From Betaproteobacteria bacterium (lineage in GTDB: Bacteria; Pseudomonadota; Gammaproteobacteria; Burkholderiales; Burkholderiaceae_D): DNA of 37,465 nucleotides. The notes under the pieces are model-generated. The model had not been told where the DNA came from and searched no databases. It worked only from the letters and a program-made list of their open reading frames with translations. Shown here piece by piece: positions 15,892 through 23,775 of this stretch (its first letter is position 1; every line of letters starts with the position of its first letter). The stretch spans positions 1 to 37,465 of the forward strand of contig JABDED010000023.1 in NCBI GenBank assembly GCA_013287275.1, in the 5' to 3' direction. The position numbers and the translations under genes were made by a program.

Positions 15892-16833
15892 TCAGCCCGC
15901 AGTCACGGGCGTAAAGGCGTGATAAATCTGGATTATGGCCGGCCCCATCAGCACCAGCAGCAAGGCCGGAAAAATACAAAAAATCAGAGGGAACAACAGC
16001 TTCAGTGCAATTTTTGCGGCGGCTTCTTCTGCGCGCTGGCGGCGCTTGGTGCGCAAGTGCTCGGCATGTACCCGCAGCGCTTCGCCTATGCTGGTGCCGA
16101 AACGTTCCGCCTGGATCAGCATTGCCACCAGCGTATCCACGTCCTCCACCCCGGTGCGCATGGCAAGGTTGCGCAGCGCTTTTTCCTTGCTGTTGCCGGC
16201 GCGCAGTTCCAGCGTGACCAGATGGAACTCTTCGCTGACGACCGGTGCAACCGTCGCCATTTCCCCGGCCACCCGGGCGATCGCGGCATCCATCGCCAGG
16301 CCGGCCTCTATGCATATCGTCATCAGGTCCAGCGCATCCGGAATGCTCTCAAAAACTTTCAGCTGGCGTGCCTTGACCATCTGGGCGATCACAAAATTGG
16401 GCAGGTAAAATCCGATCGCTGCCGCCACCAGCAGGCTGAACAGCATGGAGTCGGAAGAGAGTGCTGTGCCGGAGACAAGCAGTACCAGCCACAACAGCAC
16501 AGGCAGAGAGACAGCCAGGATGGTTTTGACGGAAAAATAGAGCACCGGCACATTTTCGCTGCGCAGGCCGGCGTTCATGAAGCGTATCCGCAGCGGCGAT
16601 TTTTCCCAGCCTTCGTCCGGCATAGAGAGTTTCGCCAGGGGGCTGGATATCTTGGCGATGCGGGCAACCCAGTCTGCGCCGGGCGTCGGTTCGCCGATGC
16701 TAACGGGGCCGTCGTCAAGCTTTTGCAGGCGTTGTTGTACCGGGTTGGGCAGCAGGTAGCGCATCAGCAGCATTGCACCGGCAAACACCGCCAGAAAGAA
16801 TACGACCAGGAAAATAATATAAGTGCCAGACAC
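15892..16833 (-). CDS. tadC: Tad pilus inner-membrane platform protein TadC
   Basis: Type II secretion F-domain protein, 313 residues, that with TadB forms the inner-membrane platform acted on by the TadA ATPase. There is an N-terminal membrane span (YIIFLVVFFLAVFAGAMLL), two central spans (about residues 100-150) and a C-terminal pair (LKLLFPLIFCIFPALLLVLM). Family blocks are SIPDALDLMTICIEAGLAMD, GVEDVDTLVAMLIQAERFGT and LRTKRRQRAEEAAAK. It starts 73 bases after the tadB stop. The paired order B then C and the absence of an N-terminal extension support TadC rather than TadB. Confidence 0.93.
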   Translation of the reverse strand: MSGTYIIFLVVFFLAVFAGAMLLMRYLLPNPVQQRLQKLDDGPVSIGEPTPGADWVARIAKISSPLAKLSMPDEGWEKSPLRIRFMNAGLRSENVPVLYFSVKTILAVSLPVLLWLVLLVSGTALSSDSMLFSLLVAAAIGFYLPNFVIAQMVKARQLKVFESIPDALDLMTICIEAGLAMDAAIARVAGEMATVAPVVSEEFHLVTLELRAGNSKEKALRNLAMRTGVEDVDTLVAMLIQAERFGTSIGEALRVHAEHLRTKRRQRAEEAAAKIALKLLFPLIFCIFPALLLVLMGPAIIQIYHAFTPVTAG

Positions 16834-16906
16834 GATGTCTCTCCCTCTATTCTTGTAATCCCTTACCTGTCATTCGGATGCGGTCGCGCTTATTCCGCGT
16901 TCCGTG

Positions 16907-17884
16907 TCATACCCTGATGCGTATCAGCTTGCGTATCCAGAGCGATCCCAGGAACATCAGGACCAGCATGCCGCCTAGCATCTTCCGGCCTATCTCGTCG
17001 GTCCACAGCAGGCTCATGAATTCAGGGTTGACCAATTGCAGGACGCCGGCCAGGCCCACCGGCAGCAGCGTCAGTATCCAGGCAGACAGCCGCCCTTCGG
17101 CAGAAAACACCTTGATCTGTCCAAACAGCTTGAGTCGTTCGCGCACGATGGTCGCAATATTGTGCAGCAGCTCGGTCAGATTGCCGCCGGTTTCGCGCTG
17201 GATCAGCACGGCCACCACGAAATAGCCGACATCGGTGCCGGGCACGCGGGTCGACAGGTTTTTCAGCGCATCCTGCATGGAAAAGCCGTAATTGACTTCA
17301 TCGAACACGATGCGAAATTCTTCCGCCAGCGGGTCGGGCATTTCTTCGCTGACCATCTGGATTGCCGACGGCAAGGCATGGCCGGCACGCATGGCGCGCC
17401 CCATCAGGTCCAGCGCATCCGGCAACTGCTGCTCTATCCTGGTCATGCGCCGGCTCTTCTTGCCGCGCACGAAGAGCAGAGGAAGACCCAGTGCTGCGAT
17501 CCCCAGCAGGATCGCAAAAAAAGCAGGCACGCCCGAATACCATAGCGCCGCCATGACCAGCACGCCGCAGGCCAGCGACAGCAAGCAGAAATTGGCTACA
17601 TTCAGTTTCATGCCGGATTGCTCCAGCAGCCGGTCAAGCGCGTGGACGCGTGGAGCCTGGAGCAACAGCCTTTGCAGGCCAGGGCTTTCGCTGAGCATGC
17701 GTTTCTTCAGGATGGAGACGCTGGCCTGGCCGGCATGGCTGCCGGCCGACATCACTTGCAGGCGGCGCGAAATGCGCTTGGCCGCCGGCCCGCGTGACGA
17801 ATTCCATGTCACGAAGACACCTTCAATCAGCAGCACCACTGCAATGAAGATTGCCACTACAAAGAAGATATACAGATAGTCCAT
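16907..17884 (-). CDS. tadB: Tad pilus inner-membrane platform protein TadB
   Basis: Type II secretion F-domain protein of 325 residues, partner of TadC. The N-terminus has one span (YIFFVVAIFIAVVLLIEGVF). A basic region with SAGSHAGQASVSILKKRML follows, then two central spans (about 97-150). The F-domain carries IEQQLPDALDLMGRAMRAGH, GTDVGYFVVAVLIQRETGGN and LTELLHNIATIVRERLK. The C-terminal spans are ILTLLPVGLAGVLQ and MLGGMLVLMFLGSLWIRKL. It lies 50 bases after tadA and 73 before tadC. Confidence 0.93.
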   Translation of the reverse strand: MDYLYIFFVVAIFIAVVLLIEGVFVTWNSSRGPAAKRISRRLQVMSAGSHAGQASVSILKKRMLSESPGLQRLLLQAPRVHALDRLLEQSGMKLNVANFCLLSLACGVLVMAALWYSGVPAFFAILLGIAALGLPLLFVRGKKSRRMTRIEQQLPDALDLMGRAMRAGHALPSAIQMVSEEMPDPLAEEFRIVFDEVNYGFSMQDALKNLSTRVPGTDVGYFVVAVLIQRETGGNLTELLHNIATIVRERLKLFGQIKVFSAEGRLSAWILTLLPVGLAGVLQLVNPEFMSLLWTDEIGRKMLGGMLVLMFLGSLWIRKLIRIRV

Positions 17885-17934
17885 GACACACCCCCGTCTT
17901 CAATTGCATCTTTTAAAACCGCATCCGTGCCCGC

Positions 17935-19302
17935 TCAGGCCTTGATTTCATATTGGCGGGTCGGGTCAAACAAGGCGTCCGGCAGGTCAATGCCGTGCAC
18001 GTGCAGGCGCTCGCTAAAGCGCGGCCGCACCCCGGACGCGCAGAAATATCCCGTCACATTGCCGTTGCCATTGATGCCTGTCTGCTTGAAGGAAAAAATT
18101 TCCTGCATCGTGATGATGTCGCCTTCCATGCCGGTAATTTCCTGGATGCTGACTACCTTGCGTTTGCCGTCCGATAGCCGGGCAACCTGGATCACTACCG
18201 TAATGGCGGAACTGATCTGATGGCGGGTTACCTTGGAGGGCAGGTTCATGCCCGCCAGTCCTATCATGTTTTCCAGTCGGGTCAGCGCGTCGCGCGGCGT
18301 GTTGGCGTGCACGGTCGCCAGCGAGCCTTCATGCCCGGTGTTCATCGCCTGCAGCATGTCGATCGCTTCCGCGCCGCGCACCTCGCCGACGATGATGCGG
18401 TCCGGGCGCATGCGCAAGGCATTGCGCACCAGCGCGCGCTGCGTAATTTCGCCCTTGCCCTCGATGCTCGGCGGGCGGGTTTCCAGCCTGACCACATGCG
18501 GCTGCTGCATTTGCAGTTCCGCCGCATCTTCTATGGTAACCACGCGTTCGCTCGCGTTGATAAAGCCGGACAGGATATTCAGCAGGGTAGTCTTGCCGCC
18601 GCCGGTGCCGCCCGAAATGATCATGTTGACCTTGGCCTTCGCCAGGCCTTCCAGCACCTGCGCCATGGCGGGGATCACGCTCTGGAAGCGGATGAAGTCA
18701 TCCATCGTCAGCGGTTTCAGCGCGAAGCGACGGATAGACACGATAGGGCCGTCTATCGCCAGCGGCGGTATGATAACGTTGACCCTGGAGCCGTCCGGCA
18801 GCCTCGCATCCACCAGCGGGCTGGATTCATCTACCCGGCGGCCGACGCGCGATACGATCTTGTCGATGATCTTCATCAAATGGGCATTGTCGTTAAAGCA
18901 GATATCGGTCAGTTCCAGCTTGCCGAAACGCTCCACATACACCTGCTTGTAGGTGTTGATCAGGATATCGGAGACAGCGGGATCGGCCATTAGCAGCTCT
19001 ATCGGCCCCAGGCCGAACATCTCGAACTGGATGTCCCGCACCATGTTCTTGCGTTCGCTGTCATTGATCACCACTTTTTCTTCACTCAGCAGCTCTTCCA
19101 CCAGGCTCTTCATTTCGTCCAGCAGCCTGGCCTGGCTCAGCTTTTCCATTACCTGCAGATCTATCCTGTCCAGCAGCGTGGTATGGATGCGCGTCTTCAG
19201 CTCGCGGTAGGCGCGATTGTCGGTCGTTACCATGTTCAGGGTCGGAGGCGCGTTGGTGGTTTCCGCGCTGTGGTTTGCTTCCAGTCTGTCTCGCAATGAC
19301 AT
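17935..19302 (-). CDS. tadA: Tad/Flp pilus assembly ATPase TadA (CpaF)
   Basis: Secretion ATPase of the VirB11/PulE superfamily that powers Flp pilus assembly. I use the ATG at 19302 (MSLRDRLEAN) because CGGAG lies seven bases upstream; the frame is open to 19359. The 455-residue product has the CpaF N-domain, the LPDGSRVNVIIPPLAIDGP block, Walker A GGTGGGKTT (about 231-239), the Asp-box-like VVTIEDAAELQ, Walker B region RIIVGEVRGAEA and the His-box segment TVHANTPRDALTRLE. All nucleotide-binding motifs look intact. In the locus it follows tadZ by 116 bases and precedes tadB by 50, the standard order. Confidence 0.96.
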   Translation of the reverse strand: MSLRDRLEANHSAETTNAPPTLNMVTTDNRAYRELKTRIHTTLLDRIDLQVMEKLSQARLLDEMKSLVEELLSEEKVVINDSERKNMVRDIQFEMFGLGPIELLMADPAVSDILINTYKQVYVERFGKLELTDICFNDNAHLMKIIDKIVSRVGRRVDESSPLVDARLPDGSRVNVIIPPLAIDGPIVSIRRFALKPLTMDDFIRFQSVIPAMAQVLEGLAKAKVNMIISGGTGGGKTTLLNILSGFINASERVVTIEDAAELQMQQPHVVRLETRPPSIEGKGEITQRALVRNALRMRPDRIIVGEVRGAEAIDMLQAMNTGHEGSLATVHANTPRDALTRLENMIGLAGMNLPSKVTRHQISSAITVVIQVARLSDGKRKVVSIQEITGMEGDIITMQEIFSFKQTGINGNGNVTGYFCASGVRPRFSERLHVHGIDLPDALFDPTRQYEIKA

Positions 19303-19418
19303 GATATGACTCCGTTGCTTGCTACCTGGTTTTGCCCCTTTGCGGGGGCATGCCGGCATAAAATACTATCCGGATTGGCCGGTCGGACAGGGTGATCCTT
19401 CTGGCCTTCGTTTCAATT

Positions 19419-20651
19419 TCATGCGCGTTTGAACACGCGCTTGATCCAGCTGGCCTCGCTTTTTTCCGGCTCCCGAGCCAGCATTTCGCTCCATTCCGCC
19501 AGGGCCTTGCTCACCGGGCTGTTTTTTTCCAGCTTGGCGATCGGTATGCCCTGGTTGACGGACGCGGCCGCAGCCTCATAATGGTTGGGTATCGTGCGCA
19601 TGACCTTGCTGCCCAGCGATTGCTGCAAGTTTTCCAGGTTGATGTCGCCGCCCTTGTGGTAACGGTTAACGATCAGGTGTATCTTGTTTTTCGGGTAGTC
19701 GAGGGTGCGAAATACTTCTGCCAGGCGCTTGCCGTCGCGGATGAAAGGCAGCGTGAGCTGCAGTACCATGAAGATCATGTCCGCGTGGTCCAGCGCCTTG
19801 ATGGTGCGCGCATCCAGGCTGCGGCCCACGTCCAGGATCACAAAGTCATACTGGTTGCGCGCCATCCGCAGCAGGGAGTCGATATGCTCGGGTTTGATTT
19901 CAGTGGCTTGCGCCGGGTCCTCCGGCGATGCCAGCACACCCAGGTTAGGCGTTATCTGCACCATGCTGCTGGCCAGGAAGGCCGGGTCCAGCCTGTGGAT
20001 GCCGCGCGCCGCGTCGGCCAGCGTCGCCGCCGGCTTGTGGTCCGACAGGAATAGCAGCGCATCGCCGAACTGCAGGTTGAGGTCGAACAAGGCGACTTTC
20101 TTGTTGCACTGGGTTGCCAGCGTATAAGCCAGGTTGGCCGCCAGGAAGGTGGCGCCGCTGCCGCCCTTGCAAGAGATAAAAGAGAGTATCTTGCCGCTGC
20201 GGTTTGCCGAAAATCCCAGGTGCTGGCGCGTGCGTTGCAGCGCACCGCTGAGGGCGTCGGCATTCAGCGGCAGCGGCAATACTTCGCGCACGCCGGCCCG
20301 CATGGCCTGGATCAGGAAATCAGCCGACTGCAGCTCGCGCAGCACGATGAAAGACATGGTGGGATACAGTGCGCCCAGCCTTTCCATCGCAGCCAGGTCG
20401 CCGCGGCCGTCGCCGCTGCTGTCCACGATCAGCACGTCCGGCACCGTCTGGCCGGCAAGATTGCCCAATTGCGGCAAGTCGCCCTCCATCACGGCGATTT
20501 CGGACGCGCCTGCCGCTCCCCGCAGTACGTGCACGATGTCATCCAGGTGCCGCCTGCTGGGAGAAACCACCATGTATCGCAATTCATCCATGACGCTTAC
20601 TTTCTTGTTGAGATTGTTTGCATCTACTAAGGTGAGCTTGGGTTTGTCCAT
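19419..20651 (-). CDS. tadZ: Tad pilus localization ATPase-like protein TadZ/CpaE
   Basis: Protein of 410 residues that places the pilus machine at the cell pole or membrane in related systems. The N-terminal 140 residues form a receiver-like domain (VDSSGDGRGDL, then FIVLRELQSADFLIQAMRAG), without a clear phosphorylation site. The C-terminal two thirds are a MinD/ParA-type fold. The Walker A is CKGGSGATF (161-169): the signature lysine is present but the P-loop GKT is GAT, a variation common in TadZ/CpaE. ALFDLNLQFGDALLFL (187-202) and YDFVILDVGRSLDARTI are the next motifs. It lies 136 bases after a TadE-like gene. Confidence 0.92.
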   Translation of the reverse strand: MDKPKLTLVDANNLNKKVSVMDELRYMVVSPSRRHLDDIVHVLRGAAGASEIAVMEGDLPQLGNLAGQTVPDVLIVDSSGDGRGDLAAMERLGALYPTMSFIVLRELQSADFLIQAMRAGVREVLPLPLNADALSGALQRTRQHLGFSANRSGKILSFISCKGGSGATFLAANLAYTLATQCNKKVALFDLNLQFGDALLFLSDHKPAATLADAARGIHRLDPAFLASSMVQITPNLGVLASPEDPAQATEIKPEHIDSLLRMARNQYDFVILDVGRSLDARTIKALDHADMIFMVLQLTLPFIRDGKRLAEVFRTLDYPKNKIHLIVNRYHKGGDINLENLQQSLGSKVMRTIPNHYEAAAASVNQGIPIAKLEKNSPVSKALAEWSEMLAREPEKSEASWIKRVFKRA

Positions 20652-20787
20652 TTTCTTCGCCTGTCAACATCCTGGTTGCGGTAGTCGTTGCAAAACAGGA
20701 CTGTGCCGTGCAAGCCGCGCAGTTTGCTTTGCCTTTTTCCTTGTTCAACATCCTGTACTTCATTCTGTGCCCTTGTTAAATTCCGGT

Positions 20788-21375
20788 TCAGCAGCCCGGC
20801 ATTGATGGCCGAAACCCCAGGCTTTCAGCCGGCATCATCGACGGCGCCACCGGCAGAGACAGATTGGCAAAGCCGGAAATAAAGCTTGGCAGTATCATGG
20901 CCTGGTATTTAATCGGGTTGCATGCGGCAGCATTGGCCGGATCGCAGATGCGGGCCTGCACAAAGCGTATGCAGGTGGCTCCATGGGGATCTGTCAGGCA
21001 ATCGGTGATCACTTTGGGCGGACAGGTAACGGCGGCGCTCACGTCATGCAGCGTGCCGGCGCTGTCTATGCTGTGATAAGTAATCCTGACGGCAGTGTCG
21101 GTGATTTCCGCAGCGGCGATCAGCGAGCCCGCATTGGTGCGGAAGATGGCGTTTTGTTTTAAGGCTGTCATGGCAGCCGCATCCGTGAAGTCGGTCACGA
21201 TGGCGTCGCGCGCCGCTTGCCGCGTGACATGCTGCAAGGTGTTCCATAAATACATCGCGCGGCCCAGTTCCACCGCGGCGAACAGCAGGATGATGAACAC
21301 AGTCAGCACCAATGCCATTTCCACGGTTGTTGCGCCGCGTTGGAGTGGGGATGAATGTTTCATTTTCGGTTTCAT
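20788..21375 (-). CDS. TadE/TadF-type pseudopilin
   Basis: Minor pilin-like protein of the Tad system, 195 residues. The N-terminus is RGATTVEMALVLTVFIILLF, with the glycine before and the glutamate (E20) in the place used by prepilin peptidases, and one membrane span. The rest is periplasmic, with six cysteines, paired as in CPPKVITDC and CIRFVQARIC, suggesting disulfides. It ends SMPGC. AGGG lies six bases upstream of the ATG, just after the stop of the first TadE-like gene. TadE and TadF cannot be separated with confidence here; its position second suggests TadF. Confidence 0.85.
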   Translation of the reverse strand: MKPKMKHSSPLQRGATTVEMALVLTVFIILLFAAVELGRAMYLWNTLQHVTRQAARDAIVTDFTDAAAMTALKQNAIFRTNAGSLIAAAEITDTAVRITYHSIDSAGTLHDVSAAVTCPPKVITDCLTDPHGATCIRFVQARICDPANAAACNPIKYQAMILPSFISGFANLSLPVAPSMMPAESLGFRPSMPGC

Positions 21376-21383
21376 ATCGCGCC

Positions 21384-21893
21384 CTAGTTCATGAAACGCA
21401 TCTGTGTGCCGGGCTGCAGCGTGACGCTGGCAGAGTTTCCGCTTACCATGCCGATGAGCGGCAGTGTGCCGCCCAAGGTGATGCTATAGCCGGTAATGCT
21501 GACCTTGACCCATACCGGCTGCTTGCCGCCGCCACATGGGGGAGTGCAATCCCAGGTGACGCTGACGTTGGAGCTGGTCAGCGCCGGATTGAGGTTGGCG
21601 CCATTGATGGTGTTCACCACAATTGTTTTTATGGCCGTTACATTGGCCGTGGTCTTGGTGGTGGTGGCGTACTCGGTAAGCGGGAGTGCCGACAGGTAGC
21701 GGGCGCCGTCGCGGGTAGCCTTGTCGAGCGCGTTGTAATACCAGAAGGCGCGCGAGAATTCAAAAATGCCGGCGGACAGCAAGGTCATTAATATCAGCAC
21801 GATCGCCAGTTCCACCACGGCGGCGCCGCGCTGCGGTGTGATCGGTGTGCGCGATGCGCGACGCCGTCTGAGGGTGTGGGCAATGGGCTTCAT
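21384..21893 (-). CDS. tadE: TadE-like pseudopilin
   Basis: A 169-residue TadE-domain protein. QRGAAVVELAIVLILMTLLS is the pilin-like N-terminus (Gly then Glu at +5 relative to the processing point), followed by FEFSRAFWYYNALDKATRDG, a hallmark TadE block. The remainder is beta-rich with a CTPPCGGG motif. Its ATG overlaps the TGA stop of the TadG-like gene (ATGA at 21893-21890), so translation is coupled. The basic N-terminal leader (RRRRASRTP) is long for a pseudopilin. Confidence 0.88.
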   Translation of the reverse strand: MKPIAHTLRRRRASRTPITPQRGAAVVELAIVLILMTLLSAGIFEFSRAFWYYNALDKATRDGARYLSALPLTEYATTTKTTANVTAIKTIVVNTINGANLNPALTSSNVSVTWDCTPPCGGGKQPVWVKVSITGYSITLGGTLPLIGMVSGNSASVTLQPGTQMRFMN

Positions 21894-23359
21894 TTGTAAA
21901 GCCTGATGACAGAGGTGAGTTCCGCGTCGGGAATCAGGCCGGCAAACTCGGCATCCAGATGCTTAGGTACATCGCTTTGTACTGACATGAAAAATCTGCC
22001 GACGCCCAACACCTTCAGAGTCGAGCACTTACCGTTCTTTTGTAGGCTGTTGCAATCTATCAGAGCCACGTTCATGATGCGCCTGTCCTTTTCCCCGGTT
22101 CCTGCCAGGTAAAAAGCACCGCTGGTCTGGTCGTAAGGGCTTTGCGAAGAGCCGGGGTAGGCGGCCTTCGCAGTTGGAGTCGGACCGGGTGTGGTCGGAT
22201 ATAAGGATGGCCAGTCAGCTGTCGTATAGGGCGTGTGCGGCGCCGCATACTGCACCGCCTGGTTATACGACCAGAGCACGCCCCAGTCGTCGGCCGTGGT
22301 GGCGGCAGGCGCTGGTGTCGCGGTCAGATAAAAGGGCACATTGGATGCATTCAGCTTGACGGTCTGCGCGCTGGCACTGGCGAGCGGGGAGGTCATCCAT
22401 TCGGTGGGATCACCAGTGGCGGCAGTATTATTCGCCGGATATTCCCTGATATTCGCATCGGGCGGTACGGTGCAGCTTGACCCTGTAGTGAAGCGGGCGT
22501 TGAAATCATTGTTCAGCGTTGCGGACATACCAGTATTGGCAAATACATAGCCCGGCAAGGAGGTAATGATGTTAGACGTACCGGAACACAGGTAAGGACG
22601 CACCGTCGGCGTATTATTATTGCTGGGCGAGCAACTATTGTCGCCAGCCGATGACGCGATATCCAACGGGTTTAGAAGATAGTCGTTGGCTGAGGCGCCA
22701 AGTGGGTTGATGTTGATGATGTCATAGCCCATGCCGCGCCGGTAGCCGAACTCCATCAGTTCGTCCGCTATCGCGGGCGGGCCGGGATGCGCGAGCGGAG
22801 CGGTCTTGGTGGCGCTGAGTGCGCACACCCCCACCGGCGCTACCTGCAGCGCGAACCTGCCGGCAATTGCTCGGCCATAGGCCGAGGTGGTCGCCAATGC
22901 CGAAGACACGACCTTGATGAAATTGGTATTGACGGTATTCACACCCGAGGTGGACGTGATGCCGCGGGTATCAATCTTGATGAAAAATATGGAGACCGGA
23001 CTGGCTTTTGCAGTAGTAATATCCAGCCAATTGGCATCGAGAGTGTCGGGCGAATCGCTGAACTTGATCGCCGCATCATCCAGCGTCGCGGTGTTGCTGC
23101 CGAATTTGTAAGCGTTGCTGACGGCGAATGCCTTGGCCTGGGTGACGGCGTTGTCGATGCTGGTTGCAGTCCCTTTCAGTTCCTTGGCTCCCGCCAGTGC
23201 CGCGGCATCGGCAATGTTCTGCAGTTCCGTCTTGCGGTCGTAGGTTTGCGACAGGTCGAGAGCCAGTCCCATAAATCCGAATATTGCGACCAGGCACACT
23301 ATCAGCATGACCGCAACAGCGCCGCGTTGCGGGTGGTTAGCAGGCGATTGGTGTCTCAT
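21890..23359 (-). CDS. tadG: TadG-like Flp pilus assembly protein
   Basis: A 489-residue protein with the TadE/G-like N-terminus: HPQRGAVAVMLIVCLVAIFG (membrane span, residues 9-28) and LDLSQTYDRKTELQNIADAA, the usual following block with AALAGAKEL. The rest is a long exported region, Ser/Thr/Asn-rich, with scattered cysteines and no von Willebrand A metal-ion motif that I can see. TadG anchors or crosses the envelope in related systems. It is followed by tadE with a 4-base overlap and preceded by a small lipoprotein gene. Confidence 0.85.
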   Translation of the reverse strand: MRHQSPANHPQRGAVAVMLIVCLVAIFGFMGLALDLSQTYDRKTELQNIADAAALAGAKELKGTATSIDNAVTQAKAFAVSNAYKFGSNTATLDDAAIKFSDSPDTLDANWLDITTAKASPVSIFFIKIDTRGITSTSGVNTVNTNFIKVVSSALATTSAYGRAIAGRFALQVAPVGVCALSATKTAPLAHPGPPAIADELMEFGYRRGMGYDIININPLGASANDYLLNPLDIASSAGDNSCSPSNNNTPTVRPYLCSGTSNIITSLPGYVFANTGMSATLNNDFNARFTTGSSCTVPPDANIREYPANNTAATGDPTEWMTSPLASASAQTVKLNASNVPFYLTATPAPAATTADDWGVLWSYNQAVQYAAPHTPYTTADWPSLYPTTPGPTPTAKAAYPGSSQSPYDQTSGAFYLAGTGEKDRRIMNVALIDCNSLQKNGKCSTLKVLGVGRFFMSVQSDVPKHLDAEFAGLIPDAELTSVIRLYK

Positions 23360-23405
23360 GATGGGTACCTCCTTGCTTCTTATGCTGCTGTGCTGCCCTT
23401 GATGC

Positions 23406-23765
23406 TTAACCGCCGCCTACACCTATGGTAAAGACGCTAGGATGCGGGGTTGGTTCCTTGAAGGACTTGTGGTAGCGCTCCAGTCCGCTGCGCGCCGCCC
23501 GGCCGTCCATGCCGCTGACCGGGTCGGTATTTTGGGACGCGTCCGGGTACATGGTTTGCCGCGCGGTGGCGATCCTGACGGTATCGCCGAAAGCGGCATC
23601 GGCGCGCGGCGTGGTCTGTGCGCAAGCCGTCAACATCATCAGTGCCGCCAGCCCAAGCAGCGCCGGCAGCCTGGGTAGCCAGGACAATTGCGGTAATTCC
23701 GGTGCCGGTGATCCGGCGGGGGCAGATGCGGCATTTTCGCCCGCGTCGTGGTTCAAGTTGGTCAT
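23406..23765 (-). CDS. small Tad-locus lipoprotein, position of CpaD/RcpB
   Basis: A 119-residue predicted lipoprotein. A hydrophobic stretch LPALLGLAALMMLTACAQ ends in lipobox LTAC (about Cys48). About 28 polar residues precede it, which is long for a signal peptide; yet GAGGAGA sits right upstream of the ATG at 23765, so this start is well supported. The mature part has YPDASQNTDPVSGMDGRAA and ends in a GVGGG tail. It lies ten bases after the secretin gene, where other Tad loci often encode CpaD/RcpB. I do not see a clear CpaD domain, so the assignment is by position only. A pilotin or channel-gating role is inference. Confidence 0.75.
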   Translation of the reverse strand: MTNLNHDAGENAASAPAGSPAPELPQLSWLPRLPALLGLAALMMLTACAQTTPRADAAFGDTVRIATARQTMYPDASQNTDPVSGMDGRAARSGLERYHKSFKEPTPHPSVFTIGVGGG

Positions 23766-23775
23766 GGCTATCTCC

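Noticed and set aside
20652-20787. A small frame (about 37 codons from MKYRMLNKEKG) before tadZ
   Set aside because: It has an AGGG upstream, but runs out of frame into tadZ and has no recognisable features.
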